A stretch of DNA of 19,395 bases from Burkholderiales bacterium UBA4615. GTDB taxonomy: Bacteria > Pseudomonadota > Gammaproteobacteria > Burkholderiales > Burkholderiaceae_E. Where the stretch lies: contig DGIT01000024.1 of the NCBI GenBank assembly GCA_002386465.1, positions 21,332-40,726 of the forward strand, given 5' to 3'. Numbering within the stretch: the stretch's first letter is position 1; each line of letters begins with the position of its first letter. Shown here piece after piece: positions 8,223 to 15,034 of this stretch. The notes beneath the pieces were generated by a model. That model was not told where the DNA came from, made no database searches, and saw only the letters and a program-made list of their open reading frames with translations. Both the position numbers and the translations under genes were made by a program.

Positions 8223-8240
8223 CTCAGTGCTGTCACTGAG
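8223..8240 (-). terminator. Short perfect hairpin between ferredoxin and alcohol dehydrogenase genes
   Basis: CTCAGTG-CTGT-CACTGAG is a perfect 7-bp stem with a 4-nt loop, starting 10 nt beyond the ferredoxin stop on the minus strand. There is no T run after it, so it is a weak terminator at best. It may mark an mRNA processing or stabilising site that separates ferredoxin and dehydrogenase expression. Confidence 0.35.
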
Positions 8241-8249
8241 CATGGTCCC

Positions 8250-8570
8250 TCAGTGCTGCCCCTCTGGCAAGGTCACCACCAGTCCATCCAGCGCAGGGCT
8301 CATCTTGATCTGGCAGGACAGGCGCGAATTGTCCTGGGTGACCGCAGCGAAGCCGAGCATGCTGCGCTCCATGTCGTTTTGCTCGCCGGTGCGGGCCAGC
8401 CAATCGGCTTGAACATAAACGTGGCAGGTGGCACATGCGCATTCGCCGCCGCAATCCGCATCAATCCCAGGCACGTTGTTGTCGACCGCAGCGCGCATGA
8501 GCGACTGACCCGCGACGGCGTCAACCACGTGGTGGGTTCCGTTGTGTTCGATGAAAGTGACCTTGGGCAT
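8250..8570 (-). CDS. [2Fe-2S] ferredoxin, adrenodoxin type
   Basis: A 106-residue soluble electron carrier. The cluster ligands are C40, C46, C49 and C86. The spacing C-x5-C-x2-C-x36-C is exactly that of adrenodoxin- and putidaredoxin-type ferredoxins. C44 is an extra cysteine inside the loop and not a standard ligand. The acidic region around residues 63-69 (GEQNDME) resembles the partner-recognition helix of the family. It lies 45 bp downstream of the reductase and in the same direction as the CYP153 gene, so it should carry single electrons from the reductase to the P450. The ribosome binding site is weak. Length is normal for the family. Confidence 0.93.
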   Translation of the reverse strand: MPKVTFIEHNGTHHVVDAVAGQSLMRAAVDNNVPGIDADCGGECACATCHVYVQADWLARTGEQNDMERSMLGFAAVTQDNSRLSCQIKMSPALDGLVVTLPEGQH

Positions 8571-8615
8571 GAAGAAGCGTCCGGTTGTAAAAGAAAAAAG
8601 GGAGAGACCGAAAAA

Positions 8616-9857
8616 TCAGGCGACAGGCGCCTTCACAGGAATGTCCTTGACCGCGATCGAAGCATCGGCAATCCGTGCTGCATCGAGCACCATGGAAGCG
8701 CCAGCCCACTGCCGCGCCGCCACGAATTCGGCAGGCGCATTGACCGCCTCGACGCACTGCAGCCGACCCTGGGCGTCCAGGTGATACACCGCAAACTTGC
8801 CGGCCGCAGCATCGCCGCGCACCACCCGCTGCGCCACATCCACAGGCAGCCCAACGATCTGCAGTCGCACGTCGTACTGGTCCGACCAGAACCAGGGCAC
8901 TTCGGATTTCACAGCAGGTTTGCCGCACAGATCCGCCGCCGCCTGACGGGCTTGCTCCAGCGCATTGGGCACACTCTCCAGGCGCATCTGCTGCAGGCCG
9001 TAGCGCGGCACAGGACGGCGTGTGCAGTCTCCAATGGCATGAATATGCGGGTCAGACGTCCTGCACTGTTCGTCCACCACAATGCCATCGCTGCAGGTCA
9101 GGCCAGCGGCCTTCGCAAGCGTATCCTCGCCCAGCGCCCCAATGCCGACCACGGCCACATCGCACGCAAGGCTGCGTCCGTTCGCAAGCCGAACGCCGGT
9201 CAGGCGGCCGTCCTGCGCATCGAAGGCACTGACGGTGGCGCCCAGCATCAACTGCACCCCCTGCTCGCGATGCCGGCGTTCGAAAAAGGCCGAGAGCGGC
9301 TCACTGGCTACGCGCGCAAGCAGTCTGGGCTCACGCTCGATCACCGTCACCTCGGCGCCCAGCGAGCGGGCCGATGCGGCCACCTCCAACCCCACATAAC
9401 CGCCACCCACAATCGCCATCCGCACGCCCTGGCTGATGCGGGCCTTGATCGCTTCAGCATCGGCAGCGGTGCGCAGCTCGAGCACGCCCTGACTGCGTAC
9501 GCCAGGGACATCGAGCTGGCGCAAGCGCGAGCCGGTGGCAATGACCAGTTGCTCATACGCAAGCGATTCACCGTTCTCAAGCGTCACAATGCGGGCGGTC
9601 GCATCAATGCCACTCACACGCGTGGACAAGCGCAGCGTCACTGACTTTTCGGCATAGAACGACTCGGGTCGCAGCAGCAGATCGTCTGAGGAGGCTTCGC
9701 CTTTGAGCCAGGCTTTGGAGAGCGGCGGGCGTTGGTACGGCGCGAGCGGCTCGGCCCCCACGATGGTCACAGGGCCGGTATGACCGGCCTGGCGCAGGGC
9801 CGCGGCAAACGCTCCGGCGGCATGGCCGCCGCCGACGATGACAACTGCATCATTCAC
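8616..9857 (-). CDS. FAD-dependent ferredoxin reductase of the P450 system
   Basis: A 413-residue flavoprotein of the putidaredoxin-reductase/rhodocoxin-reductase type. The FAD motif GGGHAAG is at residues 9-15, the PPLSKAWLKG stretch follows at about 44-53, ATGS at 107-110, the NAD(P) motif GGGYVG at 151-156, and the second FAD motif IGDCTRRP around 275-282. E174 at the end of the strand after GGGYVG suggests NADH rather than NADPH. The C-terminal WFWSDQYDVRLQIVG is typical of these reductases. The start codon appears to be GTG 9857, 23 bp after the P450 stop, with no clear Shine-Dalgarno, so it may rely on translational readthrough from the P450. It would pass electrons from NADH to the ferredoxin. 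Confidence 0.92.
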   Translation of the reverse strand: MNDAVVIVGGGHAAGAFAAALRQAGHTGPVTIVGAEPLAPYQRPPLSKAWLKGEASSDDLLLRPESFYAEKSVTLRLSTRVSGIDATARIVTLENGESLAYEQLVIATGSRLRQLDVPGVRSQGVLELRTAADAEAIKARISQGVRMAIVGGGYVGLEVAASARSLGAEVTVIEREPRLLARVASEPLSAFFERRHREQGVQLMLGATVSAFDAQDGRLTGVRLANGRSLACDVAVVGIGALGEDTLAKAAGLTCSDGIVVDEQCRTSDPHIHAIGDCTRRPVPRYGLQQMRLESVPNALEQARQAAADLCGKPAVKSEVPWFWSDQYDVRLQIVGLPVDVAQRVVRGDAAAGKFAVYHLDAQGRLQCVEAVNAPAEFVAARQWAGASMVLDAARIADASIAVKDIPVKAPVA

Positions 9858-9880
9858 GATGACGATTTTTTCGACAGAAA

Positions 9881-11134
9881 TCAGCCGGGGATTCGGACGG
9901 GCAGCTCGGAATAACCGTGCACGAAGCAGGACGGCACAAAGGTGGGCTCACCCATGACCTCGACCACCGGGTGGCGCTTGAGCAGTTCTTCCCACACGAT
10001 CTGCAACTGCATCTCGGCCAGGCGGTTGCCCACGCAGCGATGGATCCCGAAACCGAAGCTCAGGTGCTGCCGTGCACGCGGGCGGTCGATGATGAACTGG
10101 TCGGGGTTTTCGATCACATCACCATCGCGGTTGCCCGAGATGTACCACATCGCCACCTTGTCGCCCTTGCGAATCTTTTTGCCTCCGAGCTCGGTGTCCA
10201 TCAGCGCCGTGCGACGCATATGCGCCAGCGGCGTTTGGTAGCGGATGATCTCGGAGACCGCGCTGGGGATGAGCTCGGGATGCGCGCGCAGCTTGGCGTA
10301 CTGATCGGGGTTGCGGTTCATGAAGAGCATGCCGCCGGTCAGTGAATTGCGGGTGGTGTCGTTGCCGCCCACGATCAGCAAAATCAGGTTGCCCAGGAAC
10401 TCGTGCGGTTTCATGTCCCGCGTCGCCGGCGCATGTGCCAGCATGGAGATGAGATCGTTCGTCGGTGGCGCATTCACACGCTCGTTCCACAGCCGGGTGA
10501 AATAACCCAGGCACTTCATCAGCTCTTCATCGCGCGCAGCCCGCAACTCTTTGGACTTCGGATGCGTGAGCGGCGGAATGGCCGTAGCCACGTCCGACCA
10601 ATGCGTGAGCAGGCGACGGTCTTCGAACGGGAAATCAAACAGTGTGGCCAGCATCTGCGTGGTCAGTTCGATCGAGACCTTGTCAACCCAGTTGAAGGTC
10701 TCACCCACCGGCAGGCTTTCAATGATCTTGATTGCCCGCGAACGGATGGTCGATTCGAGCTGAGCGAGGTTGCCCGGCGCCACGATCGGGCTCACCGCCT
10801 TACGCTGATCGTCATGCTTGGGCGGGTCCATCGAGATGAAGCTGGGGCGAATCTCGATGCCTTCGGCCGGATCGAAGAGTGTGATACCGCCCAGGTAGGC
10901 ATCGGAAGAGAACACCTGATGATTGGTGTCCACCGCCACGATGTCTTTGTATTTGGTCACCGACCAGAAGTTGCCGAGTACACCGCCCTCTTTCCAGTGC
11001 ACCGGCTCATCACGACGCAGGCGCGCCAGGAAGGGCCAGACTGTGTCGGTGCGAAAAAGTTCTGCATCCGAGAGGTCGATCTGGTCGAGTGGCATGGCGT
11101 CGGCCAAGTCCTGAGCTCGTGTCAGTGCATTCAT
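9881..11134 (-). CDS. Cytochrome P450, CYP153-type terminal hydroxylase
   Basis: A 417-residue soluble bacterial P450. The heme-thiolate loop FGFGIHRCVG is at 360-369 with C367 as axial ligand. The oxygen-activation helix has GGNDTT (256-261), and the ExxR pair is E295/R298. Stretches such as SMDPPKHDDQRKAVSPIVAP, ELTTQMLATLFDFP and TPLAHMRRTA closely match what I know of CYP153 enzymes, which hydroxylate the terminal carbon of medium-chain alkanes and related chains. The substrate here is inferred only. The start at ATG 11134 has an excellent GGGGAG 6 nt upstream. It is the first gene of a four-gene block that supplies its own reductase, ferredoxin and a dehydrogenase. No regulator gene is adjacent. 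The exact CYP153 subfamily cannot be named without alignment. Confidence 0.92.
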   Translation of the reverse strand: MNALTRAQDLADAMPLDQIDLSDAELFRTDTVWPFLARLRRDEPVHWKEGGVLGNFWSVTKYKDIVAVDTNHQVFSSDAYLGGITLFDPAEGIEIRPSFISMDPPKHDDQRKAVSPIVAPGNLAQLESTIRSRAIKIIESLPVGETFNWVDKVSIELTTQMLATLFDFPFEDRRLLTHWSDVATAIPPLTHPKSKELRAARDEELMKCLGYFTRLWNERVNAPPTNDLISMLAHAPATRDMKPHEFLGNLILLIVGGNDTTRNSLTGGMLFMNRNPDQYAKLRAHPELIPSAVSEIIRYQTPLAHMRRTALMDTELGGKKIRKGDKVAMWYISGNRDGDVIENPDQFIIDRPRARQHLSFGFGIHRCVGNRLAEMQLQIVWEELLKRHPVVEVMGEPTFVPSCFVHGYSELPVRIPG

Positions 11135-11204
11135 CGTGGTCTCCCCAAAGAGGCGACATTCTCCCTCAGTCGGGTACCGCTACACAATTGCCCCGATAGG
11201 CACA

Positions 11205-11261
11205 CCCCTGATGAACCAGAGGGTCCATCCCCAAGGGGTCGCTTCGCAGGTTAACCAGGGG
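11205..11261. promoter_or_regulatory. Imperfect inverted repeat upstream of the P450 operon, candidate operator
   Basis: CCCCTGATGAACC (11205-11217) and GGTTAACCAGGGG (11249-11261) are inverted arms matching at 11 of 13 positions. Between them lies a CCCCAAGGGG palindrome (11229-11238). The right arm itself holds the 8-bp palindrome GGTTAACC. The element is about 70-130 bp before the P450 start, a suitable place for regulator binding. I could not fix a clear -10/-35 pair. Confidence 0.35.
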
Positions 11262-11317
11262 CACAACAGGCCCACTCAAACCGCGTCCAGCTGCGCGGTG
11301 GCATCCTCCAGGCGGCT

Positions 11318-11357
11318 GAGCAGGCGCAGTGCGCACGGGCATGCCGATTGCCTGCTC
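11318..11357. repeat. Inverted repeat in the P450/glycosyltransferase spacer
   Basis: GAGCAGGC (11318-11325) and GCCTGCTC (11350-11357) are perfect 8-bp arms around a 24-nt loop that contains the palindrome GTGCGCAC (11329-11336). The element lies 5 bp before the terminator-like hairpin, so the two may form one structured leader. Its role is unknown. Confidence 0.35.
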
Positions 11358-11362
11358 GCAGG

Positions 11363-11396
11363 AAACCGGGTGGTCTGTCTGAATGACCCGGTTTTT
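11363..11396 (+). terminator. Terminator-like hairpin with T run just before the glycosyltransferase-like gene
   Basis: AAACCGGGT (11363-11371) and ACCCGGTTT (11386-11394) pair perfectly over 9 bp around a 14-nt loop. The T run at 11392-11396 overlaps the distal arm and is followed by GCGGGAGACCTTA, the ribosome binding site of the next gene. On the plus strand this resembles an intrinsic terminator placed 13 nt before a start codon, so it may act as an attenuator or block read-through. Confidence 0.45.
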
Positions 11397-11409
11397 GCGG
11401 GAGACCTTA

Positions 11410-12354
11410 ATGATGCGAACAACACTTGCTTCACCTGAACTGCGTACGCGCGCACTGCCTTACCCATTCAACCGCCTGACGGACACCCCCAGCACGGCGT
11501 GTCCGGTGCCACCACTCGGTGAGCTGCTGCGCCCCGAGCCGGCGCGAACCCTGCCCCTGATCGTCCACTCACACCTGCGCTGGGGCCCCGGATCGGAACG
11601 GCCACGCCAGATCTTTTCGCGCCTGTCCATGCATCACCCCGTGCTCTTTGTGGAGCCGCCCATGTACGGCGCACTGGATGTGCCCACACTGCAGTGGAGT
11701 GAGCCGCATCCTAATGTGTGCCGCGCCATTCCGCTGCTGCCGATCACCCTGCAAGGTGGTGACGACGTGCAGCGCGCAACCATTGCGACCCTGCTGGAAG
11801 CCTGGATGCGAGGCCAGACCCACGCCGCTTCTCAGACCCGGCAGGGGCGTCTGGCCATCGATCACCGCATGACCGAGCGCTTCAAGGGCGCCGTGCAGTG
11901 GTTCTGCTCGCCGATGGATGCCCCATCACTGATCGGGCGCTTCGGAACGGTGGGTGCGGTCTATGACCGTGCCGGTGCACTGGCACACCCTCAACGCAGC
12001 GCGCCGGGCTTTACCGAGCGAGACCGCAGCCTGGTACGGCAGGCGCAGTTGGTATTCTTCACAACCGATCTGGGCAGTGGCGCACGCATCCCGCGTAGCC
12101 GCCTCGATTCAAACGCCCTGCGGCATGCGCATCGCAATGGCCATGGCAACGGTCATGGGAACCGCATCGACCCTGAGCAGATGTCGAGACCAGCCCAGCG
12201 CGATCAGGTCGAGGCCCGTGCGCGCAGAGCCGTCTGGGACGGCGTGGTGGGATGCATGCGCCAGCGTCTGCGCGTCACATTTGAGGCCGACAGCCCGTCC
12301 CGCTTGCCGCCTGAGTTCATGGCCGCATCGGCAGCGGCTTTCGGCCTGCACTGA
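11410..12354 (+). CDS. Truncated glycosyltransferase-like protein (N-terminal half only)
   Basis: A 314-residue protein with no signal peptide. I choose ATG 11410 because GGGAG lies 7 nt upstream; the frame is open from 11383. Residues ~50-85 (LIVHSHLRW, RPRQIFSRL, HHPVLFVEPPMY) and 163-220 (WFCSPMDAPSLIGRFGTVGAVYD, here shown in outline, then SAPGFTERDRSLVRQAQLVFF) resemble the N-terminal Rossmann half of GT-B glycosyltransferases often found near UDP-galactopyranose mutase genes. The usual CMDELS after VYD is replaced by RAGALA. The C-terminal nucleotide-sugar domain (glycine-rich loop and E-x7-E) is absent; the tail is basic, with a HRNGHGNGHGNR repeat. It may be a decayed or repurposed glycosyltransferase. 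It stands alone, with hairpins on both sides. Function is unproven. Confidence 0.6.
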   Translation: MMRTTLASPELRTRALPYPFNRLTDTPSTACPVPPLGELLRPEPARTLPLIVHSHLRWGPGSERPRQIFSRLSMHHPVLFVEPPMYGALDVPTLQWSEPHPNVCRAIPLLPITLQGGDDVQRATIATLLEAWMRGQTHAASQTRQGRLAIDHRMTERFKGAVQWFCSPMDAPSLIGRFGTVGAVYDRAGALAHPQRSAPGFTERDRSLVRQAQLVFFTTDLGSGARIPRSRLDSNALRHAHRNGHGNGHGNRIDPEQMSRPAQRDQVEARARRAVWDGVVGCMRQRLRVTFEADSPSRLPPEFMAASAAAFGLH

Positions 12355-12371
12355 TCGGCCTGGTCAGCCGT

Positions 12372-12417
12372 CATGCCGCCAGACGGTGCCAAAGCGGTCC
12401 CGTCTGGCATCGGCATG
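12372..12417. terminator. Long hairpin between convergent genes, likely bidirectional terminator
   Basis: GCCAGACGG (12378-12386) and CCGTCTGGC (12400-12408) pair perfectly around a 13-nt loop. CATGCCG (12372-12378) and CGGCATG (12411-12417) provide further outer pairing apart from a small bulge. The structure fills the 65-bp gap between the convergent glycosyltransferase-like and dctP genes. There is no strong T run on either side. Confidence 0.55.
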
Positions 12418-12419
12418 CC

Positions 12420-13433
12420 TTACTTCTTCTCGAATTTGTCGGACCAGGTCTTCTTACCCTGGTTCAGGGCGTCATACAACTCCTTAGCCTTGCCCCCAAT
12501 CGACTCGACCATTTCCTGATGACCGGTCCGGGCCACCTTCGCCCAGGCCTCACGCTGCTCGGGCGTGAGGTGGTGAACGAACCCGCCCTTGGCCTGGAAC
12601 TCCTTCATTTTCGGACCTTCGGTATCAGCCACCTGCTTGCGCGCCCAATTGACGTCCGGCAGCGCGCTGATCAGCTTGGCACGCACATCAGGCTTGAGGC
12701 CATCAAACAGCGCCTTGTTCATGATGAAGGTTGACGGATGGTGATAGTGACGCGTCACGACGTAGTGCGGGGCACTCTGCGCAGCGGGCGTGGTCACATA
12801 AAACAGGAACGGGAGATCGCCACCGCGAACCAGACCACTCTGCAGGCCTGGCCAGAACTCGGTCAGGGGCATCTGCACACCGTTCGCACCGAGCGACTTG
12901 AAAAAAACACGGGAGGCAGGTGAAGGAGAGACCCGCATTTTCTGGCCCTTCAGACTGTCGGGCGTCAGACAGGCCGTCGTACAGACCACATCGTTCCATC
13001 CAACGTCAGCCACCAGCAGCAATTCCAGGCCTTTTTCGGCGTAGAGCCGCTTGGCGATCGGGACGCCTAGATTGTCGGTCACCCAGATGCGCTCTTCATC
13101 GTTTTTCCAGAGGTACGGGGTGTTGAAGACCGCGCCTTCAGGCACCGCGATGGCACCGCCGGCAAAAGACGACGCACCGAGTTGCAGCCGGCCCCGAACG
13201 ACCTGCTGGTGGGTCTCCTGCTCGTTGCCCACAAGCAGGTACTCGATGGCCAAATCCGGGCCGATCACCTTGTTTGCATCGTTGATGAACTTCATCACGA
13301 TGTCGTACAGGACGCTGCCCGGTTGAGCGGCCGTCGCGAGCTTCCAGGTTTCCTTGGCGGATGCGGGCGCACTCAAACCCAGCGTCAATGCGCTGGCGCC
13401 GAGTGCCAGCGCGAGGCGTCTGAACATCTTCAT
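12420..13433 (-). CDS. TRAP transporter substrate-binding protein, DctP type (copy 1)
   Basis: A 337-residue periplasmic solute receptor. ATG 13433 follows AAGGAGACTTC and opens a signal peptide cleaved near ASA|KE (26/27). Mature-protein landmarks are AAQPGS (35-40), TPYLW (105-109), VGWND (144-148), C151 and C155 with three residues between them, and LKGQKMRV with R167, the position of the conserved ligand-carboxylate arginine in DctP proteins. The binding protein captures an organic acid and delivers it to the QM membrane pair. It is divergent from a second receptor gene 338 bp away; the two align without gaps over residues 27-280, with about 53% identity by my hand count. The 67 codons upstream are also open but not part of the gene. 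It converges with the glycosyltransferase-like gene. Confidence 0.9.
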   Translation of the reverse strand: MKMFRRLALALGASALTLGLSAPASAKETWKLATAAQPGSVLYDIVMKFINDANKVIGPDLAIEYLLVGNEQETHQQVVRGRLQLGASSFAGGAIAVPEGAVFNTPYLWKNDEERIWVTDNLGVPIAKRLYAEKGLELLLVADVGWNDVVCTTACLTPDSLKGQKMRVSPSPASRVFFKSLGANGVQMPLTEFWPGLQSGLVRGGDLPFLFYVTTPAAQSAPHYVVTRHYHHPSTFIMNKALFDGLKPDVRAKLISALPDVNWARKQVADTEGPKMKEFQAKGGFVHHLTPEQREAWAKVARTGHQEMVESIGGKAKELYDALNQGKKTWSDKFEKK

Positions 13434-13771
13434 GAAGTCTCCTTGTTTTGGAAAGACAGGCGGTCTGTGCCGCGTACAGGATGGTGACGTGCAACGAGGA
13501 ACCCTATCGATCTCGTACACCTCGCGGCCGAGTGTGCCCGAGCCCTTGACCTTGCGCAACACACTCAGCGGGGCGGCGCCCGCCCGATGCGGCCGCACGC
13601 TCGCACCAGCAGGTGTGAAAGAACCGTTTTCCACATGGCGCCAGGGGCATCACGCGACGCAGATCTGCCGATCAAGTACGCTACGATCCCGTACCACGTC
13701 TGGTGCGCAAGTAACTGAGACCGGCGCTCATGAAGCGTCCGGCGCATTCAAATCGACCAAGGAGACACGGC
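13434..13771. promoter_or_regulatory. Shared intergenic region between two divergent dctP genes
   Basis: This 338-bp spacer must hold both promoters. The minus-strand gene has AAGGAG and the plus-strand gene AAGGAGA as ribosome binding sites at the two ends. I see GTAC-N11-GTAC symmetry near 13677-13695 and a GGGCG/CGCCC pair near 13571-13585, but no convincing -35/-10 pair. The minus-strand frame ahead of copy 1 stays open for 67 codons (to 13634) without a recognisable domain. I see no RNA gene here. Confidence 0.4.
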
Positions 13772-14782
13772 ATGAAGCTCAACAGATGGTTCGCATCGGC
13801 GCTCGCCACGACGGCTTTCGCCGCGCTGATCCACACCCCCGCAATGGCTCAGCAGAACTGGAAGATGGTGTCTGCAGCCCAGCCTGGCTCGCCCCTGATC
13901 GGCTTCGTGGATGAAACCGTCGCGAACATCAATACAGGCTCGAAAGGCACGATCAAGACTGAACGCCTGTTCGTTGGCAGCGAGCAGGAAATCGCGCAAC
14001 AGATCGTGCGCGGACGCGTCGAGATGGCGGGCATTTCCATGGCCGGCATCTCCCCGCTGATCCCCGAGGCGGGTCTGATGACCACGCCCTACCTCTGGAC
14101 CAGCGATGCCGAGCGTGACTACGTGACCGACAATCATGCACTGCCGGTCTTGCGCAAAATCTACGAAGCGAAAGGTCTGATCCTGCTGGCCATCAGCGAA
14201 GTGGGCTGGAACGACACGGTCTGCAAGAAGCCCTGCCTGACTCCCTCAGATGTGAAAGGCATGAAGGTCAGGGTGGGACCGGCGACGTCCTCCAAGATCT
14301 ACTGGACCTCGCTGGGCGTCAATGGCGTACAGATGCCGCTGTCAGAGCTCTTTCCGGCGCTGCAAAGCGGTCTGGTCGAAGCCGCTGACCTGCCCTTTCC
14401 GTACTACGTGACCACACCGGCCGCACAAAGCGCACCGCACTACGTCATGACCCGCCACCTGCACCATCCTTCAGCCTTCATCATCAACAAGCGCGTCTGG
14501 GACGGGCTGAGCCCCGAGATGAAAAAGGTCGTGCAGTCTGCCTCGCCTGACACCGCGCGCATGCGTCGCGAAGTCGATGAGAGCATCAAACCCAAGATGG
14601 TCGAGTTCAAGCAAAAGGGCGGCGTCATCCACGAACTGACCCCGGCACAACGGGCCGAATGGTCCAAGCTCGTGCTGCCCAACCAGGATCAGATGGTCAA
14701 GGAAGCCGGCGGCTCGGCCCAGGAACTCTGGGACGCGATCCAGCGCGGCAAAAAGGAATTTGCGGCCCGCGGCGGCAAGTAA
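13772..14782 (+). CDS. TRAP transporter substrate-binding protein, DctP type (copy 2)
   Basis: A 336-residue periplasmic receptor, paralogous to the divergent copy. ATG 13772 follows CCAAGGAGACACGGC. The signal peptide is residues 1-26 (TPAMA|QQ). It shares AAQPGS, TPYLW, VGWND, C151/C155, R167 (KVRV), NGVQMPL and the 13-residue block VTTPAAQSAPHYV with copy 1, at the same numbering. It differs in the pocket-lining stretch after LQSGLV (EAADLPFPYY here, RGGDLPFLFY in copy 1), so the ligands may differ. It is on the same strand as dctQM but separated from dctQ by 522 bp containing a hairpin and a candidate promoter. The receptor is usually made in excess over the membrane subunits, which would fit such a gap. 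Confidence 0.92.
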   Translation: MKLNRWFASALATTAFAALIHTPAMAQQNWKMVSAAQPGSPLIGFVDETVANINTGSKGTIKTERLFVGSEQEIAQQIVRGRVEMAGISMAGISPLIPEAGLMTTPYLWTSDAERDYVTDNHALPVLRKIYEAKGLILLAISEVGWNDTVCKKPCLTPSDVKGMKVRVGPATSSKIYWTSLGVNGVQMPLSELFPALQSGLVEAADLPFPYYVTTPAAQSAPHYVMTRHLHHPSAFIINKRVWDGLSPEMKKVVQSASPDTARMRREVDESIKPKMVEFKQKGGVIHELTPAQRAEWSKLVLPNQDQMVKEAGGSAQELWDAIQRGKKEFAARGGK

Positions 14783-14800
14783 ACAAGGATCGACTACGAG

Positions 14801-14824
14801 CCGGGGCCCTCGCAGGAGCCTCGG
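14801..14824 (+). terminator. Stable hairpin just after dctP copy 2
   Basis: CCGGGGCCCT (14801-14810), loop CGC, and AGGAGCCTCGG (14814-14824) pair over 10 bp with one bulged A and one G-T pair, 18 nt after the stop codon. There is no following T run, so it is either a partial terminator or an mRNA 3'-protecting hairpin. It would allow higher receptor than membrane-subunit expression. Confidence 0.45.
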
Positions 14825-14834
14825 CTGGTCGAGC

Positions 14835-14870
14835 GCGCTGTTGATTCACAGTGCGCTGTTGATCCACAGT
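14835..14870 (+). repeat. Tandem 18-bp direct repeat, two copies
   Basis: GCGCTGTTGATTCACAGT (14835-14852) is directly followed by GCGCTGTTGATCCACAGT (14853-14870), with a single difference (T/C at position 12). The copies lie end to end in the dctP-dctQ spacer, before the candidate promoter. They could be paired regulator half-sites or the product of slippage. Confidence 0.6.
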
Positions 14871-14902
14871 TCCACCCGATTCAGCCCTGGAACATTCGCT
14901 GT

Positions 14903-14931
14903 TAGACAAGTACCGGACTGCGCGGTATTCT
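14903..14931 (+). promoter_or_regulatory. Candidate sigma-70 promoter upstream of small ORF and dctQM
   Basis: TAGACA (14903-14908, 5 of 6 to the -35 consensus) and TATTCT (14926-14931, 4 of 6 to the -10 consensus) are 17 bp apart. A start near 14938 would give a roughly 100-nt leader before the 48-codon ORF at 15035 and then dctQ. The match is only by eye, in a GC-rich genome. Confidence 0.35.
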
Positions 14932-15034
14932 GAACCTCGGACGTACAGACCGTAGGCGCACGCGCTACAGTCGGTTCCAGCCGTAAAAAAAAGAACATCA
15001 TTCGCACGCCGTTGGCGGCGATGAGGAGAACTCC

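Noticed and set aside
7229..8239. A 336-codon open frame opposite the alcohol dehydrogenase
   Set aside because: Composition is typical of an antisense shadow and the minus-strand gene has all zinc ligands and the cofactor motif.
8096..8249. A separate promoter for the alcohol dehydrogenase (TTGACG and an AT-rich CATATTTT seen on the minus strand)
   Set aside because: The elements are not at 16-18 bp spacing from each other, so I do not call a promoter.
8175..9644. A 489-codon open frame on the plus strand opposite the ferredoxin and reductase genes
   Set aside because: No recognisable motifs, and it crosses two well-supported minus-strand genes and their gap; an antisense artefact of codon bias.
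11135..11409. A small protein-coding gene in the P450/glycosyltransferase spacer (100- and 63-codon frames)
   Set aside because: Both frames cross the hairpins or the start of the next gene and lack ribosome binding sites and protein-like composition.
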